From: Chitinispirillales bacterium
Lineage (GTDB): Bacteria > Fibrobacterota > Chitinivibrionia > Chitinivibrionales > Chitinispirillaceae
Reading direction: 5' to 3'
Length of the DNA: 32,368 bases
Assembly (NCBI GenBank): GCA_031281485.1
Contig: JAITFI010000094.1
Span: forward strand, 1 to 32,368
The translations under genes and the position numbers were made by a program. Below the pieces are notes generated by a model. The model saw only the letters and a program-made list of their open reading frames with translations, had not been told where the DNA came from and made no database searches. Shown here in pieces: positions 1-7,623 of this stretch; the first letter of the stretch is position 1, and each line of letters opens with the position of its first letter.

Positions 1-12
1 TATAAAGTCAAC

Positions 13-138
13 GTCAAAAGAAAAAAGCCTTTGACTTTGATTTTGATTTTATATGCGGGGTTTAGCCCCGCATATCCTATGAAGCCGAAGGCTTCGTCTA
101 AAAAAGATTTTAAAGAATTTAAAGATTTTAAAGATTTG
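13..138 (+). repeat. Intergenic repeat module, left copy (two hairpins plus 9-bp A/T repeats)
   Basis: The module has four parts in order. Positions 13-30 are a purine-rich block (GTCAAAAGAAAAAAGCCT). Positions 51-75 form a perfect hairpin with a 10-bp stem (ATATGCGGGG) and loop TTTAG. Positions 81-95 form a second hairpin (GAAGCC, loop GAA, GGCTTC). Positions 100-138 are an A/T-rich stretch of imperfect AAAGATTTT units. The same parts occur in the same order on the minus strand at 32110-32271, with 51-83 and 93-104 identical between copies but a different second hairpin. A 73-codon reading frame (31-252) crosses the module, but it is made of the repeat itself and is not called as a gene. The module probably belongs to a dispersed intergenic repeat family. 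Confidence 0.85.
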
Positions 139-229
139 GCTTTTAAATCAAAAATAGCATTTACGCCGCCCCAATATGTATATTATTTGTTTATCAATGA
201 ACAATATCATTCCAATACAGTAGGATATA

Positions 230-3200
230 ATGACCACTATCAGTACGGATAATACTATTGATACCGCCAATACCGTTCGCCGCGTTTATGTTGAGAAGCG
301 GCCTGAGTATGACGTCCACTCGGCTCGTTTGCTGACGGATTTGCGGGATAACCTCGGGATTTCGGGGCTTGACGGGGTTCGGACGCTTAACAGGTACGAC
401 GTGGAGGGGCTGACCGGCGATTACTACGCGGCGGCTCGGGACAGTATCTTCGCGGAGTTGCCGGTGGATTTGGTCTACGACGAGGAGATGCCCGTCCGTT
501 CCGGCGAGCGTGTTTTTGCCGTTGAGTATCTTCCTGGGCAGTACGACCAGCGGGCTGACGGGGCGGCGCAGTGCGTTCAGCTGTTGACGCACGCGGCGCC
601 GCCTAAGATCGCCTCGGCCCGTATTGTCGCCGTCAAGGGGGATATTGATGAGGATGATTTTAAGAGGATAAAGAGTTACTGCATCAACCCCGTTGACTCC
701 CGCGAGGCCTCGCTTGACAAACCTGTCAGCCTCGATATGCGAGCCGAATCGCCGCCGGACGTGGCGGTGCTGCGCGGGTTCGTTGATCTTGATAACGATG
801 GGATCGATAAGGTCAGGAAAGATCTCGGCTTGGCGATGAAGATCGAGGATTTGCTCTTTTGCCAACAATATTTTCGCGATACGGAGAAGCGCGACCCCAC
901 CATAACGGAGGTGCGCGTGCTTGATACATACTGGTCTGATCATTGCCGCCACACCACTTTTCTCACCGCCATAGAGGGCGTGGAGATAGAGGATACGGCG
1001 CTCAACGGCCCGGTCTGTACGGCGTTTGAGACCTATATGCGCGCCCGTGAGTTTATCTACGGCGACGACGCCGACGCGCGCGACATATCGCTGATGGATA
1101 TTGCGCTTATGGGTATGAGGGAGTTGCTGAAAAAGGGGGTTCTCAATGATTTGGACGCCTCCGACGAGGTGAACGCTTGCAGCATAGCGGTTCCCGCCGT
1201 TGTGGACGGCAAGGCGGAGGATTGGCTTGTGATGTTCAAGAACGAGACGCACAACCATCCCACCGAGATAGAGCCGTTGGGCGGCGCGGCGACCTGTTTG
1301 GGCGGCGCGATCCGCGATCCGCTTTCGGGGCGCTCCTACGTTTATCAGGCTATGCGGGTGACCGGGGCCGGCGACCCTCGCGCCGCGGTCGGCGACACGC
1401 TGCCGGGCAAGTTGCCGCAGCGCAAGATCACGACGCTCGCCGCGCAGGGGTACAGCTCTTACGGCAACCAGATCGGTCTCGCCACGGGCATTGTCTCCGA
1501 GGTGTACCACAAGGGTTACGTGGCCAAGCGTTTGGAGATAGGCGCGGTGGTCGGCGCCGTTCCCAAGTCGCACGTGGCGCGGCGCGAGCCCGAGGCCGGC
1601 GACGTCGTGGTGCTTCTCGGCGGCAGGACGGGGCGCGACGGGTGCGGCGGGGCGACGGGGTCGTCCAAGGAGCACACCGAGGAGTCGATACAGACTTGCG
1701 GCGCGGAGGTGCAGAAGGGCAACGCCCCCACCGAGCGCAAGATACAGCGGCTCTTCCGGGATCCGGAGGTCGGCAGGATGATCCGCCGTTGCAACGACTT
1801 CGGCGCGGGCGGGGTGGCCGTGGCCGTCGGCGAGCTGGCCGCCGGGCTTGATATTTATTTAGACGCCGTCCCCAAGAAGTACGAGGGGCTCGACGGGACG
1901 GAACTCGCCATCTCCGAGTCGCAGGAGCGCATGGCCGTTGTGATCAGTTCGTCGGATTTAAAAACTTTTCAGGCTAAGGCGGCCGGTGAGAATTTGGAGA
2001 CCGCCGTCGTCGCGACGGTGACGGACGCCGGCCGTCTCAGGATGTTCTGGCGGGAGACGGCGATCGTAGACATCAGCCGCGACTTTATAGACACGAACGG
2101 CGTATTGCAGAAAGCGGAGGTTTTTGTCAAGTCCCCGAAGGCGCTCTACCTGCCGAACGTATTGTCTATGACCTCTAAGTGCAGGGACGACGCCGGCGAC
2201 GTCGCGGGCGCTTTTTTTGATACGATGACGGACATCAACGCCTGCAGCCAGCGCGGTCTGAAGGAGATGTTCGACAGTTCCATAGGGGCCGGCACCGTGC
2301 TCATGCCCTTCGGCGGCAGGTACCAGCGGACGCCGGCGGAGGCGATGGTCGCGAAGTTGCCGGTGGCAAGCGGCGAGACGGTTACAGGAACGGCCATGAG
2401 CTACGGCTTCGACCCCTACCTCTCCTCTTGGAGCCCCTTCCACGGCGCGATTTACGCCGTGATCCAATCGGTGGCCAAAATAGTGGCGGCGGGCGGCGAT
2501 CACCGCAAGGCGCGCCTCACGTTGCAAGAGTATTTTGAGAAATTGGGAAGCGACAAAACGCGCTGGGGCAAGCCCTTCGCCGCCCTGCTCGGAGCGTATT
2601 ACGCGCAGGTTAAACTAGGCATCCCCGCGATAGGCGGCAAGGACAGCATGTCCGGCACGTTCAAAGACATGCACGTTCCGCCCACGCTTGTATCGTTCGC
2701 CCTCGCGCCGGTAGACGTAACAAAGGTAATATCGCCTGAGTTTAAGCGGATAGGCAGCGTGGTGGTCTTTGTGTCTATATGGGTTGACGAATTGGGAATG
2801 CCGGACTTCGAGGTGATTGACAAGTGCTACTCCGCGGTGCATGGCGGAATTGTCAACGGGCAGATTCTCTCTGTGCAAACGGTAGGGCGCGGCGGAATTT
2901 CGGAGGCCGTCGCCAAGATGTGTTTCGGGAACCGCATCGGCTTCAAGGTCGACGAGGGCGTCAACGCGGCGGAGCTCTTTAAACCCGATTACGCCGGATT
3001 GGTCGTTGAACTTGATAAAAGCGTAGATACGGATAGAAACGTTTTAGGTATCGGCGACAATTGCACTATTTTGGGAGTTACGATAGAGGAGAGAAAGATT
3101 GTTTGCCGTAACGCGCAGATTGACATTGATGAGCTGTACGAAAAGTGGGAGGGCGTCTTGGAGGGAGTTTTCCCGACGAGGGCGGGGACAGGGGAGTCGG

Positions 3201-4096
3201 GCGATAATATATATGAAAATTTGGGTGATGATATTAATGTTAATGCAAACACGAATGATCATTCATCATTTAAAAAAGCGAAGATAAAGGTTGCGAAGCC
3301 GCGTGTGCTGATACCCGTATTCCCCGGCATAAACTGCGAGTACGACAGCGCCCGTAAATTTGCCGAAGCCGGAGCGGAGTGCGATTTTTTTGTTTTTAAA
3401 AATATCAATCCGGGCGACATTGACGAGTCGGTGAAGATCATATCCGAAAAGATAGCGGCCTCTCAGATACTGATGATCCCCGGCGGCTTCAGCGCCGGCG
3501 ACGAGCCGGACGGCTCCGGTAAGTTCATTGCCGCCTTCTTTCGCAATCCGAGAGTGAAAGACGCCGTTTCGGAATTTTTGAATAACAGGGACGGATTGAT
3601 GCTGGGGATATGCAACGGCTTCCAAGCGCTTATCAAGTTGGGCCTTGTTCCGTACGGAGAGATTCGCGACCTTAAAGAGGACAGCCCCACGCTTACTTTT
3701 AATACGATAGGTCGGCACATATCAAGAATCGTATATACGAAGATCAGCTCCGTCAACTCCCCGTGGCTGTCAAACGTAAAAACAGGCGACATCCACGCCG
3801 TCCCCGTCTCCCACGGCGAGGGCCGCTTTGTGGCCCCGGTCGCCGAGATAAAAAAATTATTTATTAACGGGCAAGTGGCCGCGCAATACGTCAATTGCAA
3901 CGGAGAATACGAAGAGAGCATGGATGGCAACTGCAACGGCTCATACTGCGCGATAGAGGGAATACTCAGCCCCGACGGCCGTGTCTTCGGCAAAATGGGC
4001 CACAGCGAACGCATAGGGTGGAATAACGTGGCTAAAAATATTCATATTGATAAAGACCCTAAAATATTTGAAGCCGGGGTAGCATATTTTCTATAA
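230..4096 (+). CDS. purL: Phosphoribosylformylglycinamidine synthase, single-chain PurL
   Basis: This cytoplasmic enzyme of de novo purine synthesis converts FGAR, ATP and glutamine to FGAM. At 1288 aa it matches the long one-chain form in which the PurS-like, synthetase and glutaminase parts are fused. The N-terminal PurS-like part carries VRRVYVEKRPEYDV near residues 16-29. The linker motif LDTYWSDHCRHTTF is at about 231-244, and the synthetase motif NETHNHPTEIEPLGGAAT follows from about residue 337. The C-terminal class I glutaminase starts near 1025 (RVLIPVFPGINCEYD), with nucleophile Cys1128 in GICNGFQ and His1258/Glu1260 in GHSER. A low-complexity Asn/Asp-rich linker (about 985-1022) joins synthetase and glutaminase. 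There is no strong ribosome binding site before ATG 230, but no other in-frame start precedes the conserved VEKRPEYDV segment. The next gene starts 13 bp downstream with no terminator, so read-through into the TolQ-type operon is likely. Confidence 0.96.
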   Translation: MTTISTDNTIDTANTVRRVYVEKRPEYDVHSARLLTDLRDNLGISGLDGVRTLNRYDVEGLTGDYYAAARDSIFAELPVDLVYDEEMPVRSGERVFAVEYLPGQYDQRADGAAQCVQLLTHAAPPKIASARIVAVKGDIDEDDFKRIKSYCINPVDSREASLDKPVSLDMRAESPPDVAVLRGFVDLDNDGIDKVRKDLGLAMKIEDLLFCQQYFRDTEKRDPTITEVRVLDTYWSDHCRHTTFLTAIEGVEIEDTALNGPVCTAFETYMRAREFIYGDDADARDISLMDIALMGMRELLKKGVLNDLDASDEVNACSIAVPAVVDGKAEDWLVMFKNETHNHPTEIEPLGGAATCLGGAIRDPLSGRSYVYQAMRVTGAGDPRAAVGDTLPGKLPQRKITTLAAQGYSSYGNQIGLATGIVSEVYHKGYVAKRLEIGAVVGAVPKSHVARREPEAGDVVVLLGGRTGRDGCGGATGSSKEHTEESIQTCGAEVQKGNAPTERKIQRLFRDPEVGRMIRRCNDFGAGGVAVAVGELAAGLDIYLDAVPKKYEGLDGTELAISESQERMAVVISSSDLKTFQAKAAGENLETAVVATVTDAGRLRMFWRETAIVDISRDFIDTNGVLQKAEVFVKSPKALYLPNVLSMTSKCRDDAGDVAGAFFDTMTDINACSQRGLKEMFDSSIGAGTVLMPFGGRYQRTPAEAMVAKLPVASGETVTGTAMSYGFDPYLSSWSPFHGAIYAVIQSVAKIVAAGGDHRKARLTLQEYFEKLGSDKTRWGKPFAALLGAYYAQVKLGIPAIGGKDSMSGTFKDMHVPPTLVSFALAPVDVTKVISPEFKRIGSVVVFVSIWVDELGMPDFEVIDKCYSAVHGGIVNGQILSVQTVGRGGISEAVAKMCFGNRIGFKVDEGVNAAELFKPDYAGLVVELDKSVDTDRNVLGIGDNCTILGVTIEERKIVCRNAQIDIDELYEKWEGVLEGVFPTRAGTGESGDNIYENLGDDINVNANTNDHSSFKKAKIKVAKPRVLIPVFPGINCEYDSARKFAEAGAECDFFVFKNINPGDIDESVKIISEKIAASQILMIPGGFSAGDEPDGSGKFIAAFFRNPRVKDAVSEFLNNRDGLMLGICNGFQALIKLGLVPYGEIRDLKEDSPTLTFNTIGRHISRIVYTKISSVNSPWLSNVKTGDIHAVPVSHGEGRFVAPVAEIKKLFINGQVAAQYVNCNGEYEESMDGNCNGSYCAIEGILSPDGRVFGKMGHSERIGWNNVAKNIHIDKDPKIFEAGVAYFL

Positions 4097-4109
4097 ATAA
4101 GGAGGTTTT

Positions 4110-4754
4110 ATGTCGCATTACATTGAACAGCTGGCGAACTGGTTCCGCTCCGGCGGCCCGTTCATGTGGGTACTGCTCTTTTTCTCCGCCTGCGCCGTCG
4201 CGGTGGCCATCGAGCGTATGATCTTCCTCTACTTCATCTGCCCCCGCGATACCTCCGGTCTCGTGGGCAAACTGAAGACCGCGGTGGGGGAGGGCAGGGG
4301 CGACGACGCCGTCAAGATGCTGCAAGGCAAGGGCTCGCCGACTTTGGCGCTGCTGCATATCGCCGTCGACAGTTTCAACGCCGGTTACACCTCCTCCGAC
4401 ATTCAGGAGGACGTGGAGGAGGCTGCGATAAGCCAGATTCACCGCTTCTCAGTGCGGCTGAACTATCTGTCCCTATTTGCCAATGTGTCGACATTGATAG
4501 GGCTCTTGGGGACGATAACCGGATTGATGCAGTCGTTCACGTCCTTAGCCAGCGTCGACGCCGCTCAAAAGGCTTCAATGTTAGCCTCCGGCATATCTCA
4601 GGCGATGATCACCACGGCGGCGGGGCTGATAATCGCCGTACCGTGTATGGTGGTCTATACCATCTTTTCCAATAGGCAGAGCGTGCTGGTAAAAGATTTG
4701 GATGAATCGACTGTAAAACTGTTGAACTTTATGAAGAAGAAAAAAGCTCAATAA
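4110..4754 (+). CDS. MotA/TolQ/ExbB-family proton channel subunit
   Basis: This 214-aa inner-membrane protein of the TolQ/ExbB/MotA family is the stator subunit that, with ExbD/TolR partners, couples proton flow to work across the envelope. Three membrane segments are visible at about 18-42, 120-143 and 163-187. The family signatures STLIGLLGTITGLMQSF (127-143) and AMITTAAGLIIAVP (165-178) are intact. The start is well supported by GGAGG at 4101-4105, four bases before the ATG. Its stop overlaps the next gene's ATG by one base (TAATG), so the two are translationally coupled. The gene order, one TolQ homologue followed by two ExbD homologues and a TonB-like protein, fits either a TonB system or an Agl-like motor. 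The sequence alone does not decide between ExbB, TolQ and AglR. Confidence 0.93.
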   Translation: MSHYIEQLANWFRSGGPFMWVLLFFSACAVAVAIERMIFLYFICPRDTSGLVGKLKTAVGEGRGDDAVKMLQGKGSPTLALLHIAVDSFNAGYTSSDIQEDVEEAAISQIHRFSVRLNYLSLFANVSTLIGLLGTITGLMQSFTSLASVDAAQKASMLASGISQAMITTAAGLIIAVPCMVVYTIFSNRQSVLVKDLDESTVKLLNFMKKKKAQ

Positions 4755-5248
4755 TGAGAAACCTTTCTTTATATAAGATGACCCGCCCGCCCTCCGAGAT
4801 GTCCGAGGCTGACGTTGACGTCACCCCGGTGATGAACATGTTCGTCATCCTCATCCCGTTCCTCGTCTCCATGGCCGTCTTCACGCAGGTGGCGATCATA
4901 GACTTCTCCGTCCCGCCCGACGCCGGACAGCCGGCCGCTCAGCCGGCGGGCAAGCCCAAGCTCAAGCTCACCGTCCTTTTGACGGAGACCTTTTTGGGTG
5001 TCGCCGAGGGGGAGAACCTGTTAGACTCCTTGCCGCTTTTAGCCAACGGGGAGTATGCCTTCGATTCTCTGAAGCAGGCGCTCATAGTCCGCCGCCCGCA
5101 GTCGGAGTTTCCGGACGAGATCGTCGTGGCGGTACGCGACGGCGTCGCTTTCAAGCACGCCGTTAAGGCTATGGACGTGGGCCGGGAGAGCGGCTTTACG
5201 AAGATCGGCGTCTCCGGCGCCGCTGCCGATCCGTCCGCGGGCAAGTGA
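4754..5248 (+). CDS. ExbD/TolR-family protein 1, membrane Asp replaced by Asn
   Basis: This 164-aa protein has the ExbD/TolR layout: a short cytoplasmic N-terminus, one membrane helix (about 27-45) and a periplasmic domain. The family motif at the start of the helix is normally TP-x-x-D, where the Asp carries the proton. Here it reads DVTPVMNMFVILIPFLV (22-38), so Asn28 sits at the Asp position and a Pro follows in mid-helix. The periplasmic part (50-164) starts with a Pro/Ala/Lys-rich stretch and ends in an ExbD-like fold with a DEIVVAVRDGVAFKHAVKAM segment. It overlaps the TolQ-type gene by one base and lies 10 bp before a second ExbD gene that keeps its Asp. The pair probably forms a mixed complex in which only the second subunit carries protons. 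Confidence 0.9.
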   Translation: MRNLSLYKMTRPPSEMSEADVDVTPVMNMFVILIPFLVSMAVFTQVAIIDFSVPPDAGQPAAQPAGKPKLKLTVLLTETFLGVAEGENLLDSLPLLANGEYAFDSLKQALIVRRPQSEFPDEIVVAVRDGVAFKHAVKAMDVGRESGFTKIGVSGAAADPSAGK

Positions 5249-5258
5249 GGGCGGCGCG

Positions 5259-5732
5259 ATGCGGTTATTATCTCGCAGAGACGACGGCCACGAGAGCGGC
5301 GGCGGGGTCTTCCGCCCCCAGATAACCTCGCTCGTCGACGTTATGACGATCCTCTTGGTCTTCCTGATAAAGAACTTCTCTGTGGACAGCGACGTGGTCT
5401 CGCCGCCGCCCAATGTCGAATTGCCGCTCTCCACATCACAAAAACCCGCCCAGCCGCGTTGCGCGGTCACTATCACCAAGGAGGAGATCATAGCCGGCGA
5501 TAGGGCGGTGGCGGCCACCGCCGACGTGGAAAAGAGCGACTCCTTGGTCATAGAGCCGCTGCGGGTCATGATGACGGCGCTGCTGCCGGGCTGCATGGTC
5601 GACGAGAACGGGTCGGTGGTCATACTCTGCGACAAGGACGTCAACTTCGCCGTGGTTAAAAAGGTCATGTCTACGTGCAGCAAGGCGGGCGTCGTAGACT
5701 ATTCCATATTAGTATTGAAAGAGGGCGACTGA
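5259..5732 (+). CDS. ExbD/TolR-family protein 2, proton-carrying Asp intact
   Basis: This 157-aa ExbD/TolR-type protein has one membrane helix near 25-40. The motif ITSLVDVMTILLVFLIKNF (22-40) contains Asp27 at the expected proton-carrying position, in contrast to its upstream partner. The periplasmic part (about 45-157) has ExbD-like strands, ending in a segment (DKDVNFAVVKKVMSTCSKAG) that matches the usual C-terminal helix region. The ATG follows a GAGGG stretch and comes 10 bp after the first ExbD gene; the TonB-like gene starts one base after its stop. The tight spacing supports one protein complex made from one channel subunit and two different ExbD chains. Confidence 0.92.
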   Translation: MRLLSRRDDGHESGGGVFRPQITSLVDVMTILLVFLIKNFSVDSDVVSPPPNVELPLSTSQKPAQPRCAVTITKEEIIAGDRAVAATADVEKSDSLVIEPLRVMMTALLPGCMVDENGSVVILCDKDVNFAVVKKVMSTCSKAGVVDYSILVLKEGD

Positions 5733-5733
5733 T

Positions 5734-6525
5734 ATGGACAGGCTATTCTCCGTCATATTGGCGCTGACCGTCGCCGTATTCTTTACGGTTGGCGCGGTCC
5801 TTTATAAGATGGGAAGGGGAGACCTGCTGCTCGACGCGAAGGATCCCGAGGCGATAAGGGCGTCGTTCGTTATGGATGAACAGAAGCCGAAGGCCAAAGA
5901 GGCGGAGAAGCCGAAACCCAAACCCAAGCCCGAGGAAAAGAAGAAGTCGGAAGAGATAATCCCCGTAAATTTGACCAATAAGCCGGAGCCCGTCAAAGAG
6001 GAGGTTAAGGAAGAGGTCAAAGAGGAGCTGAAGCCCGAACCCAAGCCGGTGCGGCAGGTTTACGGGTTAAAGAAGGTCTACTCGCAGGGCTTGGGCGCCG
6101 CCGGAGACGCCGGGGACGCCATCGTGGGCAAGTTGGGCAACACATTAAACAAAGCCTACGACACGCTGACCGCCACTGCCGACGACCTGAAAAAGAGGCC
6201 GGGGTCGGGTCAGGGCGGAACCGGACCCGTCTCCTCCGCCGCCTCGGTCACAAAGTACCCGCGTCTAAAGGCCGGCTTCCGCAGCCTGAAGCCCCAGTAC
6301 TCAAAGGAGATGCTCCAAAACCGCGTGGAGGGCGCTGTCAAGGCCAAATTATTGATCGCCTCCGACGGAACGGTGAAGCAGGTGGAGATACTTAGCGACA
6401 TAGGCTACGATTCGGGCGAGATAGCCAAGGCCTTTTTGATGACGCTGGAGTTCGAGCCGGCCATGAAGGGCGAGGAGGCGGTGTCGGTGTGGATACCGTT
6501 TTCCATACGGTTTGAATTGATATAA
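5734..6525 (+). CDS. TonB-like energy transducer
   Basis: This 263-aa protein has an N-terminal signal anchor (about 4-24). A long Lys/Pro/Glu-rich spacer (about 50-110, including KPKPKPEEKKK and several KEEVKEE units) could span the periplasm. The C-terminal domain (about 185-263) has the TonB features: VKAKLLIASDGTVKQVEIL, then a basic/hydrophobic helix and a final strand ending IPFSIRFEL. It begins one base after the second ExbD gene, so it is almost certainly part of the same transcript. In a TonB system it would pass energy to outer-membrane receptors, but none is encoded in the window. In Agl/Glt gliding machinery, proteins with a similar C-terminal domain connect motor and outer envelope. 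The role of this one cannot be fixed from sequence. Confidence 0.9.
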   Translation: MDRLFSVILALTVAVFFTVGAVLYKMGRGDLLLDAKDPEAIRASFVMDEQKPKAKEAEKPKPKPKPEEKKKSEEIIPVNLTNKPEPVKEEVKEEVKEELKPEPKPVRQVYGLKKVYSQGLGAAGDAGDAIVGKLGNTLNKAYDTLTATADDLKKRPGSGQGGTGPVSSAASVTKYPRLKAGFRSLKPQYSKEMLQNRVEGAVKAKLLIASDGTVKQVEILSDIGYDSGEIAKAFLMTLEFEPAMKGEEAVSVWIPFSIRFELI

Positions 6526-6649
6526 ATGATATAAATGTTGATTTTTTACAAAAATCTTCGCATTAAAAGTTTCCGCATATTATATTTATTATATTATATC
6601 GTATTCTATTATATAGTACTGTACCGTACCTCAATATATGGAGGCAAAT

Positions 6650-7486
6650 ATGCGTATAAACACCAACGTTCCGGCGATAAACGCCCAGCGCAACCTGACC
6701 GAGACCCTGCTCTCGGGCGCAAGTACCAAGCAGAAGCTTTCGAGCGCCCTGCGTATCAACAAGGCCGGCGACGACGCCGCGGGGCTCTCCATCTCCGAGA
6801 ATATGCGTGGGCAGATAGGCGGGCTGAACATGGCCTCCCGGAACTCCTCCGACACCGTGTCGCTCATCCAAACGGCGGAGGGCGCCCTCACCGAGTCGCA
6901 CTCCATCCTCCAGAGGATGCGGGAGCTCGCCGTCCAGTCGTCGAACGACACCTACACCGACGCCGACCGCAACGAGCTGCAGGCGGAGGTCAAGCAGTTG
7001 CAATCGGAGCTGACCCGCATCGGGAACACGACGGAGTTCAACACCAAGGCGCTCCTGAACGGCAGCGCGGGCGGCGCGGGGGATGAGCTTGGGGACGCGA
7101 TCATGACGCAGACGGGCGCCAACAGCGGCCAGAATATGTTTTTGGGGATAGGCGACATGCGCGCCGGGGCGCTTGGTGTGGAGGGGGTGAACGTCGGCAC
7201 GAGGAACGGCGCGGCGGCGGCCATAGCCACGCTCGACAGCGCCATAGAGGCGGTGTCTCACCAGCGCGGGACGCTCGGCGCGGTTCAAAACGGTTTGGAG
7301 CACACGGTCAGGAGCATAGACGTGGCGGCGGAGAACACGCAGGCCGCGGAGAGCAGGATAAGGGACGCGGATATGGCCAAAGCCGTGCTGGAAAACACGA
7401 GGAACAACATAATGCGGCAGGCCTCGTTGGCGATGGCCGCTCAGGCGAACCAAAAGCAGCAAAACGTCATGTCGCTGTTAAAATAA
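6650..7486 (+). CDS. fliC: Short flagellin (D0/D1 only)
   Basis: This 278-aa flagellin is made almost only of the conserved helical ends. The N-terminal part (1-135) begins MRINTNVPAINAQRNL and includes RINKAGDDAAGLSISENMRG. The C-terminal part (about 165-278) includes SHQRGTLGAVQNGLEHT and ends AQANQKQQNVMSLLK. The short middle leaves no room for D2/D3 surface domains. An in-frame ATG exists at 6638, but GGAGG at 6640-6644 lies five bases before ATG 6650, and the protein then begins with the standard flagellin MRIN; 6650 is therefore chosen. The 124-bp leader (6526-6649) is extremely AT-rich, and I could not pick a confident sigma-28 or sigma-54 promoter in it. A second, far longer flagellin lies at 17550-19814 on the other strand. 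Confidence 0.95.
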   Translation: MRINTNVPAINAQRNLTETLLSGASTKQKLSSALRINKAGDDAAGLSISENMRGQIGGLNMASRNSSDTVSLIQTAEGALTESHSILQRMRELAVQSSNDTYTDADRNELQAEVKQLQSELTRIGNTTEFNTKALLNGSAGGAGDELGDAIMTQTGANSGQNMFLGIGDMRAGALGVEGVNVGTRNGAAAAIATLDSAIEAVSHQRGTLGAVQNGLEHTVRSIDVAAENTQAAESRIRDADMAKAVLENTRNNIMRQASLAMAAQANQKQQNVMSLLK

Positions 7487-7623
7487 GGTTTTTTAACATT
7501 GCAAAAAATTAATTAAACACTTGCTATTTGTTTAGAATCAATATAAATTATATGTAGGCGTAATAGTGAAATCGCCGTTATCGCGGCAATAAACACTTAA
7601 TATTTGGCAGGAGAGGCAGGTCA

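Noticed and set aside
31-252. 73-codon frame at the left edge with KDFKEFKDFKD repeats
   Set aside because: The peptide is a direct reading of the intergenic hairpin and AAAGATTTT repeats, it overlaps the purL start, and it has no ribosome site.
194-1675. Long minus-strand reading frame (493 codons) inside purL
   Set aside because: It lies wholly antisense to a clearly conserved enzyme, is rich in Arg/His/Val with no recognisable motif, and arises from the codon bias of the real gene.
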